DNA from: Muribaculaceae bacterium
GTDB lineage: Bacteria; Bacteroidota; Bacteroidia; Bacteroidales; Muribaculaceae
Assembly (NCBI GenBank): GCA_017436845.1
Contig: JAFSCJ010000015.1
Span: 190,771 to 228,665, forward strand
Direction: 5' to 3'
DNA length: 37,895 nt
Position numbers and translations under genes: made by a program. Positions 1 to 7,335 of the stretch are shown here, one piece after another. The first letter of the stretch is position 1. Each line of letters begins with the position of its first letter. The notes under the pieces are model-generated. The model did not search any database. It had not been told where the DNA came from and saw only the letters and a program-made list of their open reading frames with translations.

Positions 1-1
1 A

Positions 2-202
2 TCACAATTGAATAGGGATAATATCTCATCAGAATTAACTACATATGGAGCATCCGAAAAACTTATCAGAGATATAATTGAAGTGCTCGATGAATGTGAA
101 ATGGCTCGTTATACCCCAACAAAAACAGAAGAACAAATAGAAAACTTATATAATAAAATTTCTTATTCAATGAATGAGATGGAAAACATTAAAACAAAGT
201 AA
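2..202 (+). CDS. batD: BatD C-terminal fragment (5'-truncated by window edge)
   Basis: The reading frame is open from the left edge to a TAA at 200-202, so only about 66 C-terminal residues are seen. The fragment has the short helical tail expected at the end of Bacteroidetes BatD proteins, with a 'CEMARYTP' segment followed by a helical 'IENLYNKI' stretch. The next gene begins one base after the stop and encodes a BatE-like protein; in Bacteroidetes Bat (aerotolerance) operons BatD precedes BatE, which is the main reason for the name. BatD proteins are inner-membrane, periplasm-facing beta-sandwich proteins of incompletely known function. With no N-terminal or transmembrane part visible the assignment rests largely on context. 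Confidence 0.6.
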   Translation, partial: SQLNRDNISSELTTYGASEKLIRDIIEVLDECEMARYTPTKTEEQIENLYNKISYSMNEMENIKTK

Positions 203-203
203 T

Positions 204-971
204 ATGAATAAGATATACGCTGCATTATTTTTACTCTTTTTTGCTTCAACAATTTCAGCAAATTCATTAACTCAACGTGCTGATTCGGCATATACTGAAG
301 ATAACTTTGTTGAAGCAATCAGTTTATATAATAAAATTATACAAGAAGAAGGAACATCATCTCTTCTTTATTATAATTTAGGTAATTCTTATTACCGTTC
401 TGGTAAATTAGGAAAAGCAATAGTTTGCTATGAGCGTTCTATAATATTGGATCCAAATAACGAAGATGCTATAACCAATCTTGATTTTGTGAGAAGTCAA
501 ATAACAGATAAGCCCGGAGACAATGGTACATGGATTTCGAATACAATTAATGAACTTATAACAAATACACATGCAAATACATGGGCTGTTATAGCATTAA
601 TCACATTTATATTTTTGTTATGTGCAATAGCTATATATATATTTTCTTCTAAAATATCAATCAGAAAAATAGGTTTTTTCTCTGCCATAATTCTGTTATT
701 ATGCTCTATAATAACAAATATTTTTGCTTATAAAGCAGCTAAAATTGCAAGCACACATAATATGGCTATTGTTATCGAACCATCAACAATATTATCAACA
801 TCTCCACGATTACCAAAAGATCGGACAGAAGAAGCCATGCTTTTACATGAAGGGACTAAAGTTGAAATTTTGGATTCAATCTGTAATTCAGTTTCTGATA
901 AATGGTATGATGTAAAAATAGATAACACTCACCGTGCTTGGATAAATGCAGATGCGATTGAAATAATATAA
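204..971 (+). CDS. batE: BatE-like TPR and SH3 protein
   Basis: This 255-residue protein carries an N-terminal signal peptide (MNKIYAALFLLFFASTISAN), one or two TPR units at about residues 22-100 (including 'LYYNLGNSYYRSGKLGKAI'), two hydrophobic segments near residues 130-180, and a C-terminal SH3-like domain ending 'WYDVKIDNTHRAWINADAI'. TPR, membrane helices and SH3 together form the normal layout of BatE, the last member of the Bacteroidetes Bat operon linked to oxidative stress tolerance. I chose the ATG at 204 rather than an upstream in-frame ATG at 174. Position 204 begins a proper signal peptide and lies one base after the batD stop, whereas 174 adds ten residues from within batD. The SH3 probably faces the periplasm. 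The exact biochemical role is unknown for the family. Confidence 0.8.
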   Translation: MNKIYAALFLLFFASTISANSLTQRADSAYTEDNFVEAISLYNKIIQEEGTSSLLYYNLGNSYYRSGKLGKAIVCYERSIILDPNNEDAITNLDFVRSQITDKPGDNGTWISNTINELITNTHANTWAVIALITFIFLLCAIAIYIFSSKISIRKIGFFSAIILLLCSIITNIFAYKAAKIASTHNMAIVIEPSTILSTSPRLPKDRTEEAMLLHEGTKVEILDSICNSVSDKWYDVKIDNTHRAWINADAIEII

Positions 972-1080
972 ATATACATAACAGTTTGAAATATTGAGAA
1001 CTAACGCTATAATATATTATTAATACCAATTTTATGTTGTAGAACACATTAGTTTTTCCTTAAAAAAATTTGTTTAATTC

Positions 1081-1098
1081 AAAATATAGCTATATTTT
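1081..1098. promoter_or_regulatory. 18-bp perfect palindrome upstream of the HTH gene
   Basis: AAAATATAGCTATATTTT reads the same on both strands. It lies 50 bp before the HTH protein start, in the 177-bp gap after batE. It could be a dimeric operator (autoregulation by the HTH protein is an inference) or a weak 7-bp hairpin with an AGCT loop ending the Bat transcript. I saw no clear TAnnTTTG element in this gap. Confidence 0.4.
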
Positions 1099-1148
1099 TA
1101 ACAAATCATTTCTAAAACGAATTACTAACTATCAAAATTTATAGTATC

Positions 1149-1406
1149 ATGACTAAAACAATTTCATTTAACGAGCTTCGTCGCATCAAAGACAGTCTTC
1201 CTGATGGTTCAATCAGCAAAATAGCTGACAAATTGAATACCACTCCTCAAACAGTTCGTAATTATTTTGGAGGTACTAACTACGAATTTGGCAAAAATTG
1301 TGGTGTACATATTGAACCAGGTCCCGATGGAGGCATTGTAGTTCTTGATGACACTACTATATATGATATGGCAATAGAAATTCTTCAAGAACAAGAGCAA
1401 GAATAA
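1149..1406 (+). CDS. Small conserved Bacteroidales HTH DNA-binding protein
   Basis: This 85-residue protein has a helix-turn-helix at residues about 20-40 (SISKIADKLNTTPQTVRNYF), followed by a conserved glycine-rich segment (CGVHIEPGPDGGIVVLDD) and an acidic C-terminal helix. I recognise it as one of a family of short DNA-binding proteins common in Bacteroides and relatives and usually annotated simply as 'DNA-binding protein'; no target or regulon is known to me. The conserved 'GVHIEPGPDGG' part is outside the HTH and may be a small beta hairpin for dimerisation or ligand binding, which is speculation. It sits 59 bp before a universal stress protein gene with no promoter element visible between, so the two may be cotranscribed. 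A perfect 18-bp palindrome lies 50 bp upstream. Confidence 0.75.
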   Translation: MTKTISFNELRRIKDSLPDGSISKIADKLNTTPQTVRNYFGGTNYEFGKNCGVHIEPGPDGGIVVLDDTTIYDMAIEILQEQEQE

Positions 1407-1465
1407 TAGCAACTCTCTTGATTTGCTAATAACTACCGACAAACTCTTCATTACTTATCCTTATT

Positions 1466-2575
1466 ATGAGCGAAGATAGATTGATAACACTCGCTATTCA
1501 CACTTATGAAAAGGCGGTAATGTTAAAAACATTACTTGAAAATGAAGGTGTGCCGGTAGTTTTGCATAATGTAAATTTGACGCAACCGGTTGTATCATCC
1601 GGTGTTCGTGTCAGAATAAAAGAAAAAGATTTACCTTTATCACTCAGAATTGTAGAAAACGCTGACATATTCACCAACAACGAAAATTTACCAAATTCGA
1701 GACAAAAGATAATCGTACCGATAGATTTCTCTGATTATTCATTAAAAGCGGCTAAAATTGCATTCCATTTAGCTAAAATCAATAATGCTTCAATAATCTT
1801 TCTTCACTCATTTATTGACCCCTTTTTTAATGAAAACATACAACTTTCTAATAATCCAACATATGAGTTAGAACTTGGAGATGCAAGAAAACTTTTGGAA
1901 AAAGATATCAACGACGAAATGTCTAAGTTTACAACTCAAATTAAGAAAGAAATCAAACTTGGTGAAATTCCACCAATTAAATTTACAACTGACATAAGAG
2001 AAGGTGTCCCAGAAGACGTTATTACTGAATATGCTAAATCATCGATGCCTATGCTTATAGTTATGGGCACGCGTGGTGCAGGGAAAAAAGAGAAAGAATT
2101 AATTGGAAGTGTCACAGCCGAAGTTCTTGACTCTTGCAGGGTTCCGGTGTTCTCTGTTCCTGAATTGTCTTCAATTAAGTCTATAAATGATATTAAACAG
2201 GTCTTATTCTTTAGTAATTTAGACCAAGATGATATCATTGCATTGGATTCCCTACATCGTCTATTCCCCGATTGTCATTTGCATATAACATTAATCCAAA
2301 TTATCGATAAAAAAAGGAACATTACAAACAATAATGCAATTAACGCCTTATTGTCTTATTGCCAAAAAAATTTTTCTAACCATTCATTTTCGACAGAAAT
2401 ATTTAAACCCCAAAATATATTGATAGAATTTAAAACCATTGAAAAAGAGAGAAATTATAATTTGATTATCGTTCCCAATAAAAAGAAAAATATATTTGCA
2501 CGCCTTTTTAATCCAAGTTTAGCTCATAGAATATTATTTAATGCCGATATTCCTATGATGGTTATTCCGGTATAA
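1466..2575 (+). CDS. Universal stress protein with N-terminal DUF2007-like domain and two Usp domains
   Basis: The 369-residue protein has three parts. Residues 1-70 resemble the DUF2007 'putative signal-transducing' fold (LLENEGVPVVLHN, then a 'SGVRVRIKEKDLPLSLRIV' strand-helix). Residues about 80-232 form a complete UspA domain with the ATP-binding signature G-2x-G-9x-GS at G201, G204, G214 and S215. Residues about 240-369 form a second, degenerate Usp domain ending 'RILFNADIPMMVIPV' in which that glycine pattern is lost. It is cytoplasmic, with no signal peptide. Usp proteins respond to starvation and stress; the intact domain probably binds ATP, and the second may serve only for dimer-like packing. 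The start ATG begins the first beta strand directly. The nearest neighbour upstream encodes a small HTH protein, probably in the same transcript. Confidence 0.8.
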   Translation: MSEDRLITLAIHTYEKAVMLKTLLENEGVPVVLHNVNLTQPVVSSGVRVRIKEKDLPLSLRIVENADIFTNNENLPNSRQKIIVPIDFSDYSLKAAKIAFHLAKINNASIIFLHSFIDPFFNENIQLSNNPTYELELGDARKLLEKDINDEMSKFTTQIKKEIKLGEIPPIKFTTDIREGVPEDVITEYAKSSMPMLIVMGTRGAGKKEKELIGSVTAEVLDSCRVPVFSVPELSSIKSINDIKQVLFFSNLDQDDIIALDSLHRLFPDCHLHITLIQIIDKKRNITNNNAINALLSYCQKNFSNHSFSTEIFKPQNILIEFKTIEKERNYNLIIVPNKKKNIFARLFNPSLAHRILFNADIPMMVIPV

Positions 2576-2591
2576 ACAATCTAAATACTTA

Positions 2592-2622
2592 TTGTCCATT
2601 AAGCATTATTTTCGTAATTTTG
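2592..2622 (+). promoter_or_regulatory. Bacteroidetes-type promoter for uvrB
   Basis: TTG at 2592-2594, a 20-nt spacer, and TAATTTTG at 2615-2622 fit the Bacteroidetes primary sigma factor consensus. Transcription should begin near 2629, giving a leader of only about 14 nt before the ATG at 2643. Confidence 0.7.
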
Positions 2623-2642
2623 TATATTAATGGATGCTTTCA

Positions 2643-4676
2643 ATGGAATTTAAATTATCTTCTCAATATCTACCCACAGGAGACCAACCTCAGGCTATTG
2701 AGCAGTTGGTAGAAGGTATTAAATCCGGTATTCAAGCACAAACACTACTTGGCGTTACCGGTTCAGGGAAAACATTTACTATGGCAAATGTCATTGAACG
2801 AGTACAAAAGCCTACACTAATCCTTAGCCATAATAAAACACTTGCAGCACAATTATATAGTGAATTTAAAAACTTCTTTCCTCATAATTCCGTTCAATAT
2901 TTTGTGTCCTATTATGACTACTACCAACCGGAAGCATATATTCCCTCGGTTGATAAATATATTGAAAAGGATTTAATGATTAATGATGAAATTGACAAAT
3001 TGCGTTTAGCTACAACATCCGCCCTACTCTCAGGGCGAAATGATGTAATAGTTATTTCATCTGTATCTTGTTTATATGGAATTGGGAACCCCAATGACTT
3101 TCATAGTAATGTTATAGAAATTAGCGTTGGAAAAAAGATAGCTCGTAATGTTTTTTTGCGCAATCTTGTTGACGCCTTATATAGCAGGAATGAAATAGAT
3201 TTAGCGCGAGGAACTTTTAGGGTTAAGGGTGATACTGTTGATATAAGATTAGCTTACGAAGAAATTATTCTACGTGTAGTATTTTGGGGAGACGAAATAG
3301 AATCAATTGCAACGTTACATCCAGATGATAACATCTCATTAGGCACTCATGACTGCTTTAGAATATACCCGGCTAATATATTTGTAACATCAAAAGAACG
3401 AATTGGCACGGCAATAGCTCAAATAGAATTGGATCTTGGAGAACAAGTGAATTTTTTCTATAAAGAAGCGAGAGAACTTGAGGCAAAACGACTATATGAG
3501 CGCGTTACTTATGACATTGAAATGATTCGGGAAGTGGGACATTGCTCAGGTATCGAGAATTACAGCCGATATTTTGATGGACGTAAACCAGGGATGCGTC
3601 CATTCTGTCTCTTAGATTATTTTCCGGATGGCTTTTTGACAATTATTGATGAAAGCCATGTTACAATACCTCAAATACGTGCTATGTATGGTGGCGATTT
3701 AGCTCGTAAGATGAATCTTGTCGAGTATGGATTCAGACTTCCCGCGGCAATAGATAATAGACCCCTTAAATTTGAAGAATTTGAAAGCCTGACAAAACAA
3801 ATAGTATATGTAAGTGCAACTCCTGCCGATTACGAATTAGATCGATGTGAGGGAGTTGTAGTTGAACAAATAATTCGTCCTACCGGATTGCTTGATCCTA
3901 TTATTGAAATCAGATCTTCTCTTAATCAAATTGATGATCTTATCGAAGAAATTCAACTACGTTCAGAAAAAGATGAGCGCACGTTAGTTACAACGCTTAC
4001 AAAACGCATGGCTGAGGAATTGCATGCATATATGCAGAAATTAGGCATGAGGACATCTTATATACATTCAGATGTTGACACTCTTGAACGTGTACAGATT
4101 CTTGACGACTTAAGAAATGGCATCTATGATGTATTGATTGGAGTTAATTTATTGCGTGAAGGTCTTGATTTACCTGAAGTTTCTCTCGTTGCAATATTAG
4201 ATGCAGATAAAGAAGGTTTTTTAAGATCACATAGATCTTTAACACAAACAGTTGGTAGAGCTGCACGAAATTTAAATGGGATGGTAATAATGTATGCCGA
4301 CAAGATAACTGATAGCATGCAACAAACTATAGACGAAACTAATCGCAGACGAACATTACAACTTGCATATAATGAAGAGCATGGAATTACTCCCCAAGCA
4401 ATTATTAAAGCTCGTAATAGAATTATTGGATTAGATACCGATGACTCTTACCGTAATTCAAGCAATACGCCTATACCCTATCAAAATGAATACACTCATA
4501 AAGCCAATATTGCAGCTGATCCAGTAATAAAGTATATGAACAGGAATGAGCTTGAACAGACTATATTAAAAATGAAGGAAGAAATGATTGAATCGGCAAA
4601 AAATATGGAATTTATTGAGGCGGCAAGATTGAGAGATGAGATTTTAAAATTGGAAAAACAATTACAGGATAAATAA
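2643..4676 (+). CDS. uvrB: Excinuclease ABC subunit B
   Basis: UvrB, 677 residues, is the damage-recognition helicase subunit of UvrABC nucleotide excision repair. Visible features are the Walker A motif GVTGSGKT (residues 37-44), the beta-hairpin region 'YYDYYQPEAYIPS' that clamps the damaged strand, the 'RGTFRVKGDTVDI' segment, 'YVSATPADYE', the helicase motif VI 'QTVGRAARN', and a C-terminal UVR domain (about residues 635-675) used to bind UvrC. Full length and intact. Family members start M-(N/E)-F-x-L, so I placed the start at 2643 rather than the ATG nine bases upstream; both lie just after the promoter. The gene is followed after 3 bp by a YgiQ-like radical SAM gene, so the two probably share a transcript. 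I saw no LexA-type operator. Confidence 0.97.
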   Translation: MEFKLSSQYLPTGDQPQAIEQLVEGIKSGIQAQTLLGVTGSGKTFTMANVIERVQKPTLILSHNKTLAAQLYSEFKNFFPHNSVQYFVSYYDYYQPEAYIPSVDKYIEKDLMINDEIDKLRLATTSALLSGRNDVIVISSVSCLYGIGNPNDFHSNVIEISVGKKIARNVFLRNLVDALYSRNEIDLARGTFRVKGDTVDIRLAYEEIILRVVFWGDEIESIATLHPDDNISLGTHDCFRIYPANIFVTSKERIGTAIAQIELDLGEQVNFFYKEARELEAKRLYERVTYDIEMIREVGHCSGIENYSRYFDGRKPGMRPFCLLDYFPDGFLTIIDESHVTIPQIRAMYGGDLARKMNLVEYGFRLPAAIDNRPLKFEEFESLTKQIVYVSATPADYELDRCEGVVVEQIIRPTGLLDPIIEIRSSLNQIDDLIEEIQLRSEKDERTLVTTLTKRMAEELHAYMQKLGMRTSYIHSDVDTLERVQILDDLRNGIYDVLIGVNLLREGLDLPEVSLVAILDADKEGFLRSHRSLTQTVGRAARNLNGMVIMYADKITDSMQQTIDETNRRRTLQLAYNEEHGITPQAIIKARNRIIGLDTDDSYRNSSNTPIPYQNEYTHKANIAADPVIKYMNRNELEQTILKMKEEMIESAKNMEFIEAARLRDEILKLEKQLQDK

Positions 4677-4679
4677 TAT

Positions 4680-6548
4680 ATGCAGCAAATAATTGACAAT
4701 AAATATAAAATTACTTCATGGCTACCTACATCAGTTAAAGAGATGAAAGCCCATGAGTGGGATTATGTTGATGTAGTCCTTTTTACCGGAGATGCATATG
4801 TTGACCATCCCTCATTTGGAGCTGCCGTTATTGGACGTATTCTTGAAAAATATGGATTAAAAGTTGCTATTGTTCCTCAACCAAATTGGCAAGATGATTT
4901 AAGAGATTTTAAAAAATTTGGAACTCCACGATTGTTCTTTGCCATTTCTGCCGGAGCAATGGACTCAATGGTTAATCATTACACAGCAAACAGACGACTG
5001 CGAAGCGATGATGCATATACTCCTAATGGTCGTCATGGGATGAGACCCGATTATCCGACAATTGTATATTCTAAAATATTACGAAAACTTTACCCTGACA
5101 CTCCAATTATTGCAGGAGGGATTGAAGCCTCAATGCGACGTCTATCTCATTACGATTACTGGCAGGATAAACTCTGCCCATCAATTTTATGTAGTGCAGA
5201 TATAGATATGATTGTTTATGGGATGGGCGAAAAGACTATAATAGAGATAGTGCAACAATTGCAATCAGGTAAATCAATTCAAGATATTACAGATTTAAAA
5301 CAGACTGTTATTAAACTCCCTATTTCTTCAATCCCAATAAACGACGAATATAATATTATACTTAATGACTTTGAAAGTTGTTGTAACAACAAATTACTTC
5401 AATCTCAAAATTTCAAGCATATAGAACAACAATCAAATAGATATGAGGGAGCAACACTCTGGCAAAAACATGGTAAATACGTAATAAAAGTAAATCCGAT
5501 GTATCCTCCCATGACGACAACCGAGATTGATGCCTCATTTGATTTACCATATACACGACTACCTCACCCAAGGTATAATGGGAAAACAATACCTGCTTAT
5601 GAAATGATTAAATTCTCTGTCAATCTTCACAGAGGATGTTTTGGCGGATGTTCGTTTTGTACAATTTCAGCACATCAAGGTAAATTTATTGCTTCTCGTA
5701 GTAAAGAATCTATTTTAAAAGAGGTAAAACAAATTATATCGATGCCTGACTTTAAAGGATATATCAGTGATTTAGGCGGACCATCAGCTAATATGTATAA
5801 GATGGGAGGCAAAGATTTAGAAATATGTAAAAAATGTATTCGCCCCTCATGCCTACACCCGACCCCTTGCAAAAATCTTAATAACGATCACTCGATGCTT
5901 TTGGAAATATATCATGCTGTAGATAGTATTCCTCAAATAAAGAAATCATTCATCGGGAGTGGTGTCAGATATGACTTATCTATGCATATAAGTGGTAATG
6001 AAAAAATAGATAAAGTAAATAGACAATATAATGAAGAACTTATATGTTCGCATGTTTCCGGGCGATTGAAAGTCGCTCCCGAACACACAAGCGATCATGT
6101 GTTAAATATCATGCGCAAGCCTTCATTCTCTCTATATTATGATTTCAAAAAGATATTTGACATAACAAATCGTATCAACGGACTTAATCAACAGCTTATA
6201 CCTTACTTTATATCAAGCCATCCCGGATGTCATGAAGTAGATATGGCTGAACTTGCAGTTGAAACAAAATCACTTAATCTGCACTTGGAGCAAATTCAAG
6301 ATTTTACTCCAACGCCAATGACACTCGCAACTGAAATATATTATACCGGATATCACCCATATACAGGCGAACGTATATACACGGCAACTACAAAGGGAGA
6401 AAAATTGGCTCAACGACAGTATTTTTTCTGGTATGATAAAAATTACCGCAATAAAATTATAAAAGCACTTAAGTCCATGCATCGCACAGACTTAAGTGAG
6501 AAATTATATTCTAATAATAAAGGTTATAAAAGCAAAAGCAGAAAATAG
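4680..6548 (+). CDS. YgiQ family radical SAM protein
   Basis: This 622-residue protein has the radical SAM cluster motif CxxxCxxC as C320-FGG-C324-SF-C327, preceded by the N-terminal YgiQ domain (residues about 10-300, beginning 'TSVKEMKAHEWDYVDVVLFTGDAYVDHPSFG'-like, with 'IAGGIEASMRRLSHYDYW') and followed by the conserved 'PSCLHPTPCKNL' cysteine segment (near residues 387-399) and 'LKVAPEHTSDHVL'. Length and motif order are normal for the UPF0313/YgiQ family, which is widely conserved but lacks an established reaction. It begins 3 bp after uvrB and lacks its own promoter element. Its stop lies 4 bp from the converging response-regulator stop. The C-terminal tail is lysine/serine rich. The reaction and substrate cannot be inferred from sequence. 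Confidence 0.92.
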   Translation: MQQIIDNKYKITSWLPTSVKEMKAHEWDYVDVVLFTGDAYVDHPSFGAAVIGRILEKYGLKVAIVPQPNWQDDLRDFKKFGTPRLFFAISAGAMDSMVNHYTANRRLRSDDAYTPNGRHGMRPDYPTIVYSKILRKLYPDTPIIAGGIEASMRRLSHYDYWQDKLCPSILCSADIDMIVYGMGEKTIIEIVQQLQSGKSIQDITDLKQTVIKLPISSIPINDEYNIILNDFESCCNNKLLQSQNFKHIEQQSNRYEGATLWQKHGKYVIKVNPMYPPMTTTEIDASFDLPYTRLPHPRYNGKTIPAYEMIKFSVNLHRGCFGGCSFCTISAHQGKFIASRSKESILKEVKQIISMPDFKGYISDLGGPSANMYKMGGKDLEICKKCIRPSCLHPTPCKNLNNDHSMLLEIYHAVDSIPQIKKSFIGSGVRYDLSMHISGNEKIDKVNRQYNEELICSHVSGRLKVAPEHTSDHVLNIMRKPSFSLYYDFKKIFDITNRINGLNQQLIPYFISSHPGCHEVDMAELAVETKSLNLHLEQIQDFTPTPMTLATEIYYTGYHPYTGERIYTATTKGEKLAQRQYFFWYDKNYRNKIIKALKSMHRTDLSEKLYSNNKGYKSKSRK

Positions 6549-6552
6549 TTCT

Positions 6553-7209
6553 TTATTTTATGGGAGGTAACGGGTTGAATATCAACTTTTTACCTCTCAG
6601 AACCAAATCTGCAACATTGCGTGCCTGCAATTTTTGCATTAATCTTTTACGATAGGTAGAAACCGTATTGACCGATAAAAATATCATATCAGCAATCTCA
6701 CGGGTAGTATATCCTTGTGAAATATATGCCAAGACCTCTTTCTCTCTTTGAGACAATTCAATAGCTATATCTTTATTTGCTATATATGGATTTTTACGTT
6801 TATATAATCGGTTGTATGCTTCAGAGAATACTTTTTCCCCTTTGATTATCGAGTTAACGGTTGCAATTAATTGACTTGGTGATGAATTCTTTGATAAAAC
6901 CCCATCAATATTATACGGTATCAAACGACTTAGTACCCAGGGTTCCTCATGCATTGAATATATCAATATCCTACATTGTGGATTTATTTCTCTCGCAATA
7001 TTTATAACCTGAAATCCATTAGTATCAGATAATTCCAAATCAAGAATCAACAAATCAAATTGTTGGGATGATATTTCTTTAAATTCTTTGATATTGGATG
7101 CCGTTGTACAGATTACGTTTTTTATATTGTTCAAAAGCAATTGCACCCCATTCAAAACTACAGGATGGTCATCTATAACTATAATTCTATATTGTTCTGA
7201 GAATTCCAC
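6553..7209 (-). CDS. NarL/LuxR-family response regulator
   Basis: The predicted 218-residue protein has a receiver domain (IIVIDDHPVVLNG at the N-terminus, phospho-acceptor D57 in 'LLILDLELSD', lysine in 'VLSKNSSP') and a C-terminal LuxR HTH ('LSQREKEVLAYISQGYTTREI', split here by family position, then 'VNTVSTYRKRLMQKL'). The frame stays open up to an ATG at 7296, but that extension (29 residues) would begin upstream of a good promoter at 7225-7256, and it does not resemble a receiver domain. I therefore prefer the GTG at 7209. It lies next to a TPR histidine kinase on the same strand, 126 bp downstream of that gene's stop, and is the likely partner. Expression can be separate from the kinase because of its own promoter. 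The target genes are unknown. Confidence 0.85.
   Translation of the reverse strand: MEFSEQYRIIVIDDHPVVLNGVQLLLNNIKNVICTTASNIKEFKEISSQQFDLLILDLELSDTNGFQVINIAREINPQCRILIYSMHEEPWVLSRLIPYNIDGVLSKNSSPSQLIATVNSIIKGEKVFSEAYNRLYKRKNPYIANKDIAIELSQREKEVLAYISQGYTTREIADMIFLSVNTVSTYRKRLMQKLQARNVADLVLRGKKLIFNPLPPIK
6562..6598. other. Strong hairpin across the ygiQ-like/response-regulator 3' junction
   Basis: Arms GGGAGGTAA (6562-6570) and TTACCTCTC (6590-6598) pair with one G-U, and an inner GTTGA/TCAAC stem (6574-6578, 6582-6586) has an ATA loop. It starts 14 nt after the radical SAM stop and lies inside the last codons of the converging response regulator. There is no T-run on either side, so it is not a standard intrinsic terminator, but it could stop or protect mRNA ends. 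Confidence 0.4.
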
Positions 7210-7224
7210 TGAAAATATTTTTCG

Positions 7225-7256
7225 CAAAATTAGTTGATAAAAACTTTCTCTTTCAA
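7225..7256 (-). promoter_or_regulatory. Promoter for the response regulator
   Basis: On the minus strand TTG (7256-7254), a 21-nt spacer and TAATTTTG (7232-7225). Predicted transcription start near 7218, about 9-10 nt before the GTG start at 7209. It lies within the open frame that would otherwise extend to 7296, so it decides the start choice. Confidence 0.65.
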
Positions 7257-7335
7257 AATTCTCTTTCAAAAATTTCAATGCAACGCCAAAAATCACCTAT
7301 TTAGGTGACACATTTGTCGAGGAATCTATCTCATT

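Noticed and set aside
174..203. Alternative upstream start for the BatE-like protein
   Set aside because: It overlaps the batD end and adds ten residues before a complete signal peptide; the ATG at 204 fits better.
6553..7296. Full 247-residue response-regulator frame starting at 7296
   Set aside because: The first 29 residues do not resemble a receiver domain and lie upstream of a well-formed promoter.
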